Positions 8,142 through 17,542 of a DNA stretch of 64,000 nucleotides are shown piece after piece. The position numbers were made by a program, and so were the translations under genes. The DNA is from Vibrio sp. SCSIO 43137 (GTDB lineage: Bacteria; Pseudomonadota; Gammaproteobacteria; Enterobacterales; Vibrionaceae). Every line of letters begins with the position of its first letter. The first letter of the stretch is position 1. The notes beneath the pieces are model-generated. The model worked only from the letters and a program-made list of their open reading frames with translations, was not told the DNA's origin and made no database searches. Where the stretch lies: contig NZ_CP116384.1 of NCBI RefSeq assembly GCF_028201475.1, positions 868,001 to 932,000 on the forward strand, given 5' to 3'.

Positions 8142-9624
8142 TATTTCTCAGGCAGTTGGTCACATGCTTTAGCAGTAAGGCTGATATGACCAACAGAAGC
8201 AACAGGGAAAACGGCCTGCTGATAATACTGAACGGGTTGTGTTCTATCAGTTGGTTAAATGACTCAAGCCCGTTAAGGAACTGATTTCCAAGAAACATCC
8301 CCAGAACCATACTGATAATGGGATATTTATAGTGGCTCATCAGCAAACCGACGACACCAAACAGGTATAAGATCACCATATCACCACTATATCCTCGATA
8401 GAAATAAGCACTAAAGCTCACCAGAGCCAAAAGAAACGGAAACAGTACATGATGGTTAACCCGGATAATTCTGGAAATATATGGAGCCGCAAGATAGGCG
8501 ACAGCGGCCAGAAGTAAGGTAGAAAGTATGCCACCGAATATTGCGGCATAGACAATATCCGGGCGTGTTTGATACAGAGTATGGCCTAATGTTACGCCCT
8601 GCTCCGTCAGGAAACCGTAGATAACCGCCGAGGAGTTACTCCCCGGAATGCCCAGCAGTAACAGCACCAGCATAGAACCGCCTACTGAGGCACTATTCGC
8701 ACACTCAGGGGCGATAACCCCGGATACTGCACCATTACCAAACGCTTCTTTATGACGGCTGATGCGTTTCTGGGCAAAATAGGCAGTCATTGAAGAAAGA
8801 GCCGCTCCGGCAGAAGGAAGCAGCCCGATAACCAGACCGATAAGTGAACTGCGCAGTACCACAAGCTTGTTCTCTGCCAACACCGGAATGGATCTGAATA
8901 GCTCATGATACGAGGTATTTTCATCGGTATGCTGATGATTGAGGTCAGTTTTCTTTCTCAGCAGCTTATAAAGCTCAGGCGCGGCAAACAGCCCGACCAG
9001 AATAATAACAAGGGGGAAAGTATCTCCGAAGGTAATACCTGCCCACTCAACCGGTTCCCCCTGATTGAATGAGTGATTGTTGACGGCAATAAAAAGCCCC
9101 ATCAAACCCGAGATGACCGAACGGATAAGTTTGCTGTCACCCATGGTTCCAACCAGCACAATTACCAGAATAGTAATCAAGAACAGGTCAATATTGCCAA
9201 GGTTGCTCGCAAGGGTTCCGAGGGGAATAAAAAACAGTAGCAGGAACAACCAGCTAATCAGGCTACCGGCGGTAGATGAAGATATATGAAGTCCGAGCGC
9301 AAGACACCCTTTGCCCCTGCTGGCCATAGGGTAGCCGTCAAAGGTGGTAGCTATAGAGCCGGGGTTACCCGGGATATTAAACAGCACTGCCATGATCCCT
9401 GCGCCGACAATGGTGCTGCAATACAGGGTTAGCAGCAGCATAAAACCGGATGCCGTTGACAAGCTTAACGCAATAGGGAAAAAAAGGCTCAGACAGAGCG
9501 AGGTGGTGATTCCCGGCATAGCACCGAAGATAAGGCCTACAAAGATACTTACTATAACCACAGCAAACAACTCTGCACTTAGGATAAGGCTCAGGCCATT
9601 GATTATCGACGACAATTCAAACAA
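8122..9624 (-). CDS. TctA-family large permease of a tripartite tricarboxylate transporter (orphan)
   Basis: A 500-residue protein with about 11-12 membrane segments. It has the TctA signatures GLIFGAMPGITTSL near residue 30 and GLLPSAGAALSS near 265, plus FNIPGNPGSIATTFDGYP. TctA works with a small membrane protein TctB and a periplasmic binding protein TctC to take up carboxylates using an ion gradient. Neither partner is encoded nearby, so this permease is an orphan or uses a distant partner. The start is TTG at 9624, set by GGAG six bases upstream; no better ATG exists. It lies 76 bp downstream of the exported lyase gene, on the same strand. Confidence 0.9.
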   Translation of the reverse strand: MFELSSIINGLSLILSAELFAVVIVSIFVGLIFGAMPGITTSLCLSLFFPIALSLSTASGFMLLLTLYCSTIVGAGIMAVLFNIPGNPGSIATTFDGYPMASRGKGCLALGLHISSSTAGSLISWLFLLLFFIPLGTLASNLGNIDLFLITILVIVLVGTMGDSKLIRSVISGLMGLFIAVNNHSFNQGEPVEWAGITFGDTFPLVIILVGLFAAPELYKLLRKKTDLNHQHTDENTSYHELFRSIPVLAENKLVVLRSSLIGLVIGLLPSAGAALSSMTAYFAQKRISRHKEAFGNGAVSGVIAPECANSASVGGSMLVLLLLGIPGSNSSAVIYGFLTEQGVTLGHTLYQTRPDIVYAAIFGGILSTLLLAAVAYLAAPYISRIIRVNHHVLFPFLLALVSFSAYFYRGYSGDMVILYLFGVVGLLMSHYKYPIISMVLGMFLGNQFLNGLESFNQLIEHNPFSIISRPFSLLLLLVISALLLKHVTNCLRNIRQKMV

Positions 9625-9650
9625 ACGTTGCTCCGGTAAATCGTTAAGTT

Positions 9651-9696
9651 GGTAAGGGGATTATCTCCCCTTACCGGGTTTCACTTATAGTGAAAC
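9651..9696 (-). repeat. Two adjacent hairpins between the lyase gene and tctA
   Basis: The first inverted repeat has 7-bp arms (9678-9684 / 9690-9696). The second has 9-bp arms (9651-9659 / 9667-9675). Neither has a U-tract. They fill almost the whole intercistronic gap and look like processing or stability elements that let the lyase message outlive the tctA message. Confidence 0.6.
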
Positions 9697-9700
9697 TGGT

Positions 9701-11146
9701 TTACTTATATGTAGCCTGAATGTGTTTAACACTTCTTTCTACAATCTTAGCGGAAGAACCGATATAGTTCTGAGGTTTAAGTACAGCATCGATCTCTTTG
9801 TCAGACAGGTGCTTTTTAATCTCTTTACTATTTGTCGCTACGTCACGCAGAGTATCTTCCGGAGCAGCTGCTTTAATGGCTTTTTTCACCATAGAGTAAG
9901 CGTCAGAGCGGCCCACTTTCTCTGTCAGTTTGTTCATCAGGGCTTCAGACATTGAGAAGTAATCTGCTGCAGCAAAGTTATCCAGCATTACCTGCTCGTT
10001 AACGATCAACTTGCCAAACATTCTCTGCGCACGCTCAAGAGAAGCAGACGTCACCATAAATGACTCAGGGATGATAGACCACTCAAGAATCCATGGTGAA
10101 CCCTGACGCGTATCTGTATGGCTCATGATGTCCAGAGAAGCGGAGTTATACATTTTACCCATTCGGGAGAAGCCGCCCATAAATTCGGAAGCGCGCGGGT
10201 TACGCTTTTGAGGCATGGTACTGCTGGCACCACTTTCACCCTCTTTCACTTCGTTGATCTGAGTACGGCCAAGGTTATTGATATCTAGCGCCAGACGACC
10301 AAGGGTTGCATCAACCATCGCCAGTGTCTGCACCATTTCGGCGAATACATCACGGCTAGGGTTCCACGGAGCAATCGGCGCATTCATACCCAGTTTCTTA
10401 GCAAACGCTTTTTGCAGCGCAGGACCTTTGTCACCATATGGAGCAAGGGTACCAACAGTACTACCGATCTGTGCCGTCAGACGTGAAGAAGCTTCATCAA
10501 GGCGATCGATGTTGCGCGCCATTTCCATCAGATACGTGGTCAGATGCAGACCAAAGGTAGTAGGAACCGCATCCTGACCGTTAGAGCGTGCGATCATTAC
10601 CGTTTCTTTATGCTTATCAGCCAACAGAGCCAGTTGATTCACTAACTGAACCATTTCAGAGCGGATAATTTCAGAACCCTGCTTCACCTGCAGTGCTGTT
10701 GAGGTATCCATGATGTCTTGGGTTGTACTTCCAAAGTGCAGATAGCTTGATACTACTTTCCCGCCCGCCTTCTTAAACTGCTTGAGCATAGGCTTAATAC
10801 CACGGCCTACCTTGTTTGTGCCTTTTTTCAGCTTGGCATAGTCGATCTGCAGCGACTTACCAGTCATAGTGATTTCGGCAGCAGCCGACTGAGGAATAAT
10901 ACCCACTTCAGCCTGAGCATTAGCCAGCGCCATCTCCACTTCAATCCACTGCTGAACCATAGCGGTGTCACTAAATACCGAGCGAATCGCAGGCGTGCCG
11001 AACAGATCGCCGTAAACCTTAGATTCAAATACACTCACCGCCTGAACCGGCTCAGCTTTTACATCAGCGGCAATGCTCTGCATAGAGAAAGAAGCCGTTA
11101 GTGCGCACATCATCATTAATGCGGATTTTTTAACTTTCAGTGTCAT
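9701..11146 (-). CDS. Exported fumarase/aspartase-superfamily lyase
   Basis: A 481-residue member of the superfamily that includes adenylosuccinate lyase, argininosuccinate lyase and carboxymuconate cycloisomerase. Unusually it starts with a cleavable signal peptide: basic MTLKVKK, a hydrophobic core to about residue 22, then SIAA for cleavage near 26-27. The three conserved regions are HFGSTTQD (137-144), ARSNGQDAVPTTFG (186-199) and the signature loop GASSTMPQKRNP (306-317). The loop is intact, but region two has S-N where many relatives have T-H. The reaction is expected to be beta-elimination, often releasing fumarate, but the substrate cannot be read. It is followed by tctA and has a box shared with two dicarboxylate permeases. 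Confidence 0.85.
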   Translation of the reverse strand: MTLKVKKSALMMMCALTASFSMQSIAADVKAEPVQAVSVFESKVYGDLFGTPAIRSVFSDTAMVQQWIEVEMALANAQAEVGIIPQSAAAEITMTGKSLQIDYAKLKKGTNKVGRGIKPMLKQFKKAGGKVVSSYLHFGSTTQDIMDTSTALQVKQGSEIIRSEMVQLVNQLALLADKHKETVMIARSNGQDAVPTTFGLHLTTYLMEMARNIDRLDEASSRLTAQIGSTVGTLAPYGDKGPALQKAFAKKLGMNAPIAPWNPSRDVFAEMVQTLAMVDATLGRLALDINNLGRTQINEVKEGESGASSTMPQKRNPRASEFMGGFSRMGKMYNSASLDIMSHTDTRQGSPWILEWSIIPESFMVTSASLERAQRMFGKLIVNEQVMLDNFAAADYFSMSEALMNKLTEKVGRSDAYSMVKKAIKAAAPEDTLRDVATNSKEIKKHLSDKEIDAVLKPQNYIGSSAKIVERSVKHIQATYK

Positions 11147-11303
11147 AGTCTTTATCTCACGTTACTGTTTTATTTTTGTAGGGGATATAAGTTTCGTTGA
11201 TAAACCGTCTTACTGATCTGTTACTCAGAGAGGTTTACAACAGCGTTGAGATAAAACTAAACCAAGCCGTTTATTAGAACAATTTGAATTAAATTAAGGA
11301 TAG

Positions 11304-11318
11304 TTGCACTCTGCGCAA
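11304..11318. promoter_or_regulatory. Inverted-repeat box upstream of the lyase gene (copy 1)
   Basis: TTGCACTCTGCGCAA matches the pattern TTGCA-N5-TGCAA with one mismatch and lies 158 bp upstream of the lyase start. The 27 bp beside it also resemble the DNA next to copy 2 (about 32 of 42 positions identical overall). This has the size of a LysR-type T-N11-A recognition site. Confidence 0.55.
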
Positions 11319-11563
11319 GGTTTGATGTCACTATTTTTGAACAATTAAAACCGAGTGACATTCGGATTTATCTAACTGTATTTATTAGATTTATTGGCAA
11401 TAAGAAGCTCAACTATTTGTCCTGATTCAGAACCTCATGCTCTCCCGACTAGTGATAAAGTTGTAAATATGAGAAGTTGATCGTTTTTTAAGTTTTCACT
11501 CTTCTGGCAAGGGCACATTTGAAGGGTTGACACTAAGATTACGGTCAGTAGAAAAGGAGAAAT

Positions 11564-11665
11564 ATGGTGGCTATAGAAGCGGCAGCACACAGGACTGAAC
11601 TACTTTCGAGGGGAAACACCTGTGCGCTACCGGGTATTGAACAGGGGTACTTTTACACCACCTGA
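11564..11665 (+). CDS. Possible 33-residue small ORF
   Basis: An ATG preceded by AAAGGAGA opens a 33-codon frame (MVAIEAAAHRTELLS...). A TTGACA lies 37 bp before the ATG and a strong plus-strand terminator about 65 bp after the stop. The unit sits alone between two minus-strand genes. It could be a small protein, or the transcript could be a regulatory RNA. No homolog is recognised and the spacing between GGAG and ATG is short, so confidence is low. Confidence 0.25.
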   Translation: MVAIEAAAHRTELLSRGNTCALPGIEQGYFYTT

Positions 11666-11730
11666 AGTATTACTAAATAACTGTTCCTGAATATGAGTCA
11701 CTTTGGCAAATATCAAACACAAACACGCGT

Positions 11731-11785
11731 AAACCCATCCGTGGGGCTCCGCCGCGCCATCCTTAGCGCGGAGGGTTTGCTTTTT
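11731..11785 (+). terminator. Strong plus-strand terminator-like hairpin
   Basis: Nested stems pair AAACCC (11731-11736) with GGGTTT (11773-11778) and CTCCGC (11747-11752) with GCGGAG (11768-11773). Then comes GCTTTTT. It points away from frdD and away from the lyase gene, so it must end a rightward transcript starting in 11.15-11.7 kb, or be an intergenic repeat. Confidence 0.5.
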
Positions 11786-11832
11786 GATATCAGCCTTATG
11801 GCAACGCCTCTAGCACAATTAAGAGCACTTAT

Positions 11833-12213
11833 TTAGATCATATATATCAGGATGATCGACAATGCGCTAATCAAACCTGCAACGGTATAACAGATAACTT
11901 TACCTGCTACGCCAGCATGGATCTTAAGGTCATGCATACCGTGGTGAACACGGTGCATGGCATGCCACATAGGAAGTGAAAGGGTGGCGATTGTGAACAG
12001 AACGCCAATGAAACTCTTCACAAAGCCAGCCACTCTTTCATAACTTATCGCTTCCGCATCTATCATGCCCATCGGCACCATAATGCCCAGCACCAGTACC
12101 GTCACCGGCGTTATCATGGCAAACCAGCTGCCGCCGGCACCAAACAGACCCCACCAGACCGGCTCGTCTGAACGTTTTGGATGTTTATCTACCACAATAA
12201 GCTCCTTATACAA
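11833..12213 (-). CDS. frdD: Fumarate reductase membrane anchor subunit D
   Basis: A 126-residue protein with three membrane helices (about 25-50, 63-86 and 100-124). The motif [14 protein letters not shown] is typical of FrdD. With FrdC it anchors the FrdAB catalytic dimer on the cytoplasmic face and forms the menaquinol oxidation site. It is the last gene of frdABCD and overlaps frdC by 8 bp. Confidence 0.95.
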   Translation of the reverse strand: MYKELIVVDKHPKRSDEPVWWGLFGAGGSWFAMITPVTVLVLGIMVPMGMIDAEAISYERVAGFVKSFIGVLFTIATLSLPMWHAMHRVHHGMHDLKIHAGVAGKVICYTVAGLISALSIILIYMI

Positions 12214-12589
12214 TGATGAGTACGATTAGCGATATCGCCGCCACTGCCGCCCACTGGCTCAGCACGATGACTTTCTTATCCACCAGTTTGCCCTTAAGGC
12301 GAACCGGTACCACTTGCGGCATCATGCCAAAGAAGGTATGGGCATGGAAAAGACTGCCCAGCAGCGCCACGATGTTTATCGCCACCACAATAGGGTTCGC
12401 CATAAACTCAAGCCAGCTCTGCCAACTCTGTGGCCCTTTCACCAGACTGCCCAGACCTATGGTCAGAAACAGGGTGAACAGTATCAGCGGCAGTACCGTC
12501 GCTTCTCTTATCATATACAGGCGGTAGAAACTGCTTTTCTGCCACCAGGTCGCATTCATGGTGCGAACATACGGTTTTCGATTACTCAT
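12206..12589 (-). CDS. frdC: Fumarate reductase membrane anchor subunit C
   Basis: A 127-residue protein with three membrane helices (about 28-50, 65-90 and 107-127). The N-terminal [19 protein letters not shown] is characteristic of FrdC. It binds menaquinol together with FrdD and holds the soluble subunits at the membrane. It starts 6 bp after the frdB stop and overlaps frdD by 8 bp, so all four subunits are translated in a tight operon. Confidence 0.95.
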   Translation of the reverse strand: MSNRKPYVRTMNATWWQKSSFYRLYMIREATVLPLILFTLFLTIGLGSLVKGPQSWQSWLEFMANPIVVAINIVALLGSLFHAHTFFGMMPQVVPVRLKGKLVDKKVIVLSQWAAVAAISLIVLIIV

Positions 12590-12595
12590 CCTTCT

Positions 12596-13333
12596 CTACT
12601 CCTGTGGGGTTAGCATGGCTATCATAAAGTCTTTCGACGATTCGATTTTGCCCTGATTGACAGCGGCAGCCGGGTCTACGTTCTTCGGACACACTTCTGA
12701 GCAAAAGCCAACGAAGGTACAACCCCATACGCCGTTTTCACCGTTCAGCAGCTCCATACGCTCATCTTTCCCGTTATCACGGCTGTCCAGATTGTAGCGA
12801 TGCGCTAAGGTGATGGCCGCAGGCCCTAAGAATTCCGGATTCAGGCCAAACTGAGGACAGGCGGCGTAGCACAAACCACAGTTGATGCAGGCGGCAAACT
12901 GCTTGTACTTGGCAAGCTGCTCAGGCGTCTGCTGGTTCGGTCCGTCTTCTGGTTTACGGTCGTTGCCAAGGATGTAAGGCTTAAGTGCTTCCAGACGTTC
13001 AATAAACGGCGTCATGTCCACAATCAGGTCTTTCTCAATCGGGAAGTTGGCCAGCGGCTCAATCAGCATGCCGTCCGGGTAGTCACGAAGGAAAGTCTTA
13101 CAGGCCAGCTTCGGATAGTTGTTTACCATCATGCCGCACGAGCCACAGATAGCCATACGGCAAGACCAGCGGTAAGTCAGGTCTTTATCCAGATGGTCTT
13201 TGATGTAACCTAACGCATCTAACAGAGACATGGTGTCATCAAACGGCACCTCAAAAGTCTGTTTGTACGGCTCGGCATCTTTGGCCGGGTCGTAACGCAG
13301 AATGTCGATTTTCTGAATTCGGTTCGCTGGCAT
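12596..13333 (-). CDS. frdB: Fumarate reductase iron-sulfur subunit
   Basis: A 245-residue electron-transfer subunit. The N-terminal ferredoxin-like domain holds the [2Fe-2S] ligands in [14 protein letters not shown] (about 58-71). The C-terminal domain carries [13 protein letters not shown] and [12 protein letters not shown] for the [4Fe-4S] and [3Fe-4S] clusters. It passes electrons from menaquinol at FrdCD to the FAD in FrdA. The start overlaps the frdA stop (TGATG at 13333), giving translational coupling. Length and motifs are standard. Confidence 0.97.
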   Translation of the reverse strand: MPANRIQKIDILRYDPAKDAEPYKQTFEVPFDDTMSLLDALGYIKDHLDKDLTYRWSCRMAICGSCGMMVNNYPKLACKTFLRDYPDGMLIEPLANFPIEKDLIVDMTPFIERLEALKPYILGNDRKPEDGPNQQTPEQLAKYKQFAACINCGLCYAACPQFGLNPEFLGPAAITLAHRYNLDSRDNGKDERMELLNGENGVWGCTFVGFCSEVCPKNVDPAAAVNQGKIESSKDFMIAMLTPQE

Positions 13334-15201
13334 CAGACTTGCTCCTCAGTGGTTTGTTCCTTACGGGCTTGCTTTGCTTTTTCTTGCTCTGCTTTCGCCT
13401 GCGCCGCTTTTTGCTCTTCTTCTTTCTCTTTCGCTGCTGCTTCTTCCGCCGCCGCACCGTACAGACGCGCTTTCGGCTGAGACTTAGTGATGGTCACATC
13501 GCTGTAGTCAATCACAGGAGAGGCATCTTGCCGGAAGAAGGCTTGTGAGTGTTTCAGGTAGTTGACATCATCACGCTCTGTGCAGCCTTCGTCTAAACGC
13601 TGGTGCGCACCACGGGATTCACGGCGAAGGATAGCCGAGTGTGCCATGGCTTCCGCCACTTCCAGACCGTAGCCCACTTCAATGGCGTACAGCAGGTCTG
13701 TGTTAAACACCTTGCCTTTGTCTTTGATGCTGATGTTTTTATAACGGGCTTTTAGCTCCGTCAGCTTGGCAATGGTCTCTTCCAGCAAATCTTCACGTCG
13801 GTAGATACCACAACCCGATTCCATGGTGGCGCCCATTTCCGTGCGGATGGTGGCCCAGTTTTCATCACCTTGCTGGTTCATTAGCGATTGGATACGCGCT
13901 TCGACGGCTTCCACTTGTGTAGCGATAGACTCATCGTTCCAGCCTTTAAACTCTTGAGCGCGTTTCACGGCATGCTCACCCGCTACGCGGCCAAACACCA
14001 CAAATTCTGCCAGTGAGTTAGAGCCAAGACGGTTCGCCCCATGCAGACCAGAGGAGGCACACTCACCCACGGCAAACAGGCCTTTAATGGTGGTTTCGCA
14101 GTTCGGGTCAGTCTCAATGCCCCCCATGGTGTAGTGCACCGTCGGGCGAATTGGAATTGGCTCTTTGGCCGGGTCAACGTTCACATAGGCTTTAGCCAGC
14201 TCACAGATAAACGGCAAACGCTCTTGTAAGTACTCTTCACCTAAGTGAGTCAGGTCAAGGTGTACCACATCCCCTAATGGGTGTTTGATGGTGTTGCCTT
14301 TTTGCTGCTCATGCCAGAATGCCTGAGACACTTTGTCTCGTGGGCCCAGCTCCATGTATTTGTTCTTTGGCTGGCCAACCGGGGTTTCCGGTCCCATGCC
14401 GTAATCCTGCAGGTAACGGTAGCCGTCTTTGTTGACTATGATACCGCCTTCACCACGGCAGCCTTCGGTCATCAGAATACCGGTACCCGGCAAGCCCGTC
14501 GGGTGATACTGAACAAACTCCATATCACGCAGCGCCACGCCGTGACGATACGCCATGGCCATACCATCACCGGTCACGATACCGCCGTTGGTGTTGGTGT
14601 TGTACACACGGCCTGCACCACCGGTTGCCAGTACCACAGACTTAGCTTTGATGGTCACCAGCTCGCCTTCCGACATATGAATGGCCACCAGACCCTGTAC
14701 TTCGCCTTCGTCCACCAGCAGGTCAACTACGAAGTACTCATCAAAACGTTTGATTTGCTCATATTTGATGGATGTCTGGAACAAAGTATGCAGCATATGA
14801 AAGCCGGTCTTATCGGCAGCAAACCAGGTACGCTCCACCTTCATACCGCCGAAACGACGTACGTTCACATCGCCGTTCTCTTTACGGCTCCACGGGCAGC
14901 CCCACTGCTCCATCTGAATCATTTCGCGGGTGGCATTTTCAACGAAATACTCCACGACGTTCTGCTCACACAGCCAGTCGCCGCCACCAACGGTGTCGTT
15001 AAAGTGGTTATCCAGACTGTCTTCTTCTTTGATGACCGCCGCCGACCCGCCTTCAGCGGCCACGGTGTGGGAGCGCATCGGGTAGACTTTGGAAATCAGG
15101 GCAACTTCCAACTCAGGGTTGGCTTCTGCCGCGGCGATTGCAGTCCGTAGACCGGCACCACCGGCACCGATGACTGCGATATCTGTGGTTATGGTTTTCA
15201 C
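13333..15201 (-). CDS. frdA: Fumarate reductase flavoprotein subunit
   Basis: A 622-residue catalytic subunit that reduces fumarate to succinate in anaerobic respiration. The FAD-binding GAGGAGLR lies near 12-19, and H45 in PMRSHT is the covalent flavin attachment site. Substrate and catalytic motifs HPTG, GCRGEGG and [13 protein letters not shown] are present. The last ~45 residues are a charged Ala/Lys/Glu/Gln-rich tail. The start is GTG at 15201, with CTGGAG eight bases upstream. A TTGAT-N4-ATCA match sits just upstream, and a large inverted repeat lies about 180-215 bp upstream, between this gene and the same-strand permease. Confidence 0.97.
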   Translation of the reverse strand: MKTITTDIAVIGAGGAGLRTAIAAAEANPELEVALISKVYPMRSHTVAAEGGSAAVIKEEDSLDNHFNDTVGGGDWLCEQNVVEYFVENATREMIQMEQWGCPWSRKENGDVNVRRFGGMKVERTWFAADKTGFHMLHTLFQTSIKYEQIKRFDEYFVVDLLVDEGEVQGLVAIHMSEGELVTIKAKSVVLATGGAGRVYNTNTNGGIVTGDGMAMAYRHGVALRDMEFVQYHPTGLPGTGILMTEGCRGEGGIIVNKDGYRYLQDYGMGPETPVGQPKNKYMELGPRDKVSQAFWHEQQKGNTIKHPLGDVVHLDLTHLGEEYLQERLPFICELAKAYVNVDPAKEPIPIRPTVHYTMGGIETDPNCETTIKGLFAVGECASSGLHGANRLGSNSLAEFVVFGRVAGEHAVKRAQEFKGWNDESIATQVEAVEARIQSLMNQQGDENWATIRTEMGATMESGCGIYRREDLLEETIAKLTELKARYKNISIKDKGKVFNTDLLYAIEVGYGLEVAEAMAHSAILRRESRGAHQRLDEGCTERDDVNYLKHSQAFFRQDASPVIDYSDVTITKSQPKARLYGAAAEEAAAKEKEEEQKAAQAKAEQEKAKQARKEQTTEEQV

Positions 15202-15213
15202 AGCATTCTCCAG

Positions 15214-15227
15214 TTGATTTTAATCAT
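15214..15227. promoter_or_regulatory. FNR-like box just upstream of frdA
   Basis: TTGATTTTAATCAT differs from the FNR consensus TTGAT-N4-ATCAA in the last base only. It lies 13-26 bp before the frdA GTG, next to the ribosome site, which is unusually close for an activator site. It may be fortuitous or used for repression. Confidence 0.35.
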
Positions 15228-15377
15228 TTTTATTTGTACCGAAGTGGCCTCACGCAGGCAGTGAACAGAGGCAATAGCAAAACAGTTAAAACATACATTT
15301 TTATACCAACTGATTAGGCTACTACCTTGCTTTGTCTTTGCTTAAAACGCTTTTCCGGCTCTATTAATTTCATAATT

Positions 15378-15418
15378 AATATTGAGTTGAACAATATTTG
15401 ACAATTCAACTCAATATT
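15378..15418. repeat. 41-bp inverted repeat upstream of frdA
   Basis: Perfect 14-bp arms AATATTGAGTTGAA (15378-15391) and TTCAACTCAATATT (15405-15418) flank a 13-bp centre. There is no T-tract on either side, so an operator is more likely than a terminator. It sits between the permease terminator and frdA. Confidence 0.7.
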
Positions 15419-15442
15419 CACTAGGAAGAAGTACACACTTTC

Positions 15443-15478
15443 AAAAAAGGCCGACTAAGTCGTTGGGGCAAAGCCGGC
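15443..15478 (-). terminator. Intrinsic terminator after the CitT/TtdT-like permease
   Basis: On the minus strand GCCGGC (15478-15473) pairs with GTCGGC (15455-15450) and is followed by CTTTTTT. It lies 60-100 bp past the permease stop and separates that gene from frdA. Confidence 0.55.
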
Positions 15479-15540
15479 AAATATGAGTCTGTATTTTTAA
15501 GGCTCTGAGACCTTATTTATTATCATTATTCGTTACTGAA

Positions 15541-17031
15541 TTAGATTAGGCCCAGTACACTCCACCAGATCAGGCCGACAGTCATAAAGATGAGGGCGCC
15601 ACTGATAGAGATGACCAATCCGGTCTTCATCCATTCGCTGTCTGAGTGGTAACCATAACCAATCAAAAGCGGGTTACGTGCGTGGCTATACGTACTCAGG
15701 TTACAACCAAGGTTAGTGATACCTGCTACCGCCAGTACCGAAACCAGAGGAGATACACCCAGTCCCATCAACGCGCCTATGATTACAGGACCAAGAGCAA
15801 CCACTTTCGCAGTACCTGAAGCAAAGAAGTAAGCAGTGAACAGATAGAAGCCCATCATCGCTACAAGGAACATAGTGGCACTTGCATCACCCATTCCGTG
15901 CGCCAGCGTGTCAGAAACAATGTTGCCGACCCAGCCGGTAAAGCCCAGCGTTTTCAGTTTACTCGCCATACCCATCAATACGGCGAACCAGATTAATGTG
16001 TCCCATGCACCTTTTTCAGACTTAATGTCGTTCCAGGAAAGTACGCCCATCAGAAGCAGTGCAGACAAGCCAACAAATGCTGAAGTTGTAGAGTGCAGAC
16101 CCAATGTTTTACCACCAACCCACATGACAATCAGGCCGACAAATACACCCACAAGCTTCCACTCGCTGCGGCTCATTGCCCCCATCTTCTTCAGCTCACC
16201 TTTAGCAAACTCAGGCGCTTCCGGTGTCTCTTTTGTTTCCGGAGAGATCACCTTATAAAGGATGAAAGGCGTGATTAGCAGCAGGCATAAAGCGGGTAGT
16301 AGCAGGTAGAACGCCCAGTCGGAGAACGTAAGCGTAATACCCGCTACTGTTGATGCGATACCAACCAAAGCAAGGTTACCGGCAAACCCCGTCTGGAAAC
16401 CAATAGCCGATGCATCGTTCATGGCACTGGCACTAGAGATCAGGTATTTACCCAGTTTCTTGTCTGACTCATTGATGGTCTTGGCAAGAGAGTTGGCAAT
16501 AGGAGATACAATGGCAGAGCGCGCTGTGTTACTTGGTGTCGCTGGCGCAATCAGGAAGTCTGCAATACCTAAGCAGTAAGCAACGCGCAGCGATGACTTA
16601 CCAAACTTGCTTAGCAGTACCAAAGCGATACGGCGGCCAAGGCCAGTTTTAGTAAAGGCACGGGCAATCATAAACGCGATGATAATCAGCCAGATTAAAG
16701 AGTTATCAAAGTGGCTAAGTGCACTGATTATCGCTTTTTTCGCGCCGACTTCGCCGCCCGGCCTCATTACCGCATAAACAGCAAGGCTGATAATGGCAAC
16801 GGCACCCGTTGGCAATACGTTAGCAACAATAGCTGCAATGGTGGCAATGAAAATAATGGCTGTGTGATAGGCAGTTAATTCAAGTCCCGCAGGTGGCTCA
16901 AATTGCCACATAATCACACTTACGAGAATAATAAGGGCCAGAGGAATAACTTTAGCAACAATGAAAGGTTCTGATTCTTTTTCATTATTAAGCATATTTC
17001 CCGGCGCTGGTTTGGCTATTGTCTGATTCAT
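15541..17031 (-). CDS. DASS-family anion permease, CitT/TtdT-like
   Basis: An integral membrane protein of 496 residues with about 12-13 helices, of the divalent anion/Na+ symporter family. The conserved PATPSNTARS motif and a second C-terminal block (ASGTAKVVALGP, TNLGCNLSTYSHARNPL) match the CitT/TtdT branch. Those proteins exchange citrate or tartrate for succinate. Beside frdABCD, an exchange that expels succinate is plausible. A TTG at 17085 gives a longer frame, but ATG at 17031 preceded by GGACGG fits the family better. It has its own terminator and the shared inverted-repeat box 148 bp upstream of the start. Confidence 0.88.
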   Translation of the reverse strand: MNQTIAKPAPGNMLNNEKESEPFIVAKVIPLALIILVSVIMWQFEPPAGLELTAYHTAIIFIATIAAIVANVLPTGAVAIISLAVYAVMRPGGEVGAKKAIISALSHFDNSLIWLIIIAFMIARAFTKTGLGRRIALVLLSKFGKSSLRVAYCLGIADFLIAPATPSNTARSAIVSPIANSLAKTINESDKKLGKYLISSASAMNDASAIGFQTGFAGNLALVGIASTVAGITLTFSDWAFYLLLPALCLLLITPFILYKVISPETKETPEAPEFAKGELKKMGAMSRSEWKLVGVFVGLIVMWVGGKTLGLHSTTSAFVGLSALLLMGVLSWNDIKSEKGAWDTLIWFAVLMGMASKLKTLGFTGWVGNIVSDTLAHGMGDASATMFLVAMMGFYLFTAYFFASGTAKVVALGPVIIGALMGLGVSPLVSVLAVAGITNLGCNLSTYSHARNPLLIGYGYHSDSEWMKTGLVISISGALIFMTVGLIWWSVLGLI

Positions 17032-17178
17032 AGTTCTACCGTCCAAGTTATTTAGATTAGGCAGCCAATCAAAATGATTGACCAATTATTTATTTCTCTC
17101 GAGTGACATATGCACCTCTTATGAAACAAACATAACGCCACGGTTTACTTTCAACAATTTGGATTAAATAAAGTTATA

Positions 17179-17193
17179 TTGCACTTTATGCAA
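17179..17193. promoter_or_regulatory. Inverted-repeat box upstream of the CitT/TtdT-like permease (copy 2)
   Basis: TTGCACTTTATGCAA is a perfect TTGCA-N5-TGCAA inverted repeat, 148 bp upstream of the permease ATG. Apart from it, the 510-bp gap between the permease and the regulator gene shows only AT-rich DNA. Confidence 0.6.
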
Positions 17194-17542
17194 CTTTATT
17201 TTTTTGCACATATCGTTAACATAGAAACCAGCCAAAACATCGGACAAAAGCCTTTACCCTCAAGGGATAGGAGCACGAACAACAACTCAACAAACACTCA
17301 AGATAACAATTGAAACAGCTTATTTACATATAAAAAGTAGGGATAATCTTATATAAATGAGAGGTCACGCAGAATAACTTTACCCATAAAGGGCTATCAG
17401 GATAATTAAATTAATTGTCAGATAAGGAAAAGCGAAGAATATATTTCAGCATTAGTAAATAAAGGTAAGTTCTTCATCCCTAAAGAACTTGTACCAGAAC
17501 AGATGTTTAATGTAGTTAATATCCGGTTATTAATTCAGCCTA

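Noticed and set aside
14281..15150. 289-codon open frame antisense to frdA
   Set aside because: It lies wholly opposite a highly conserved gene, has no ribosome site and reflects codon bias of the other strand.
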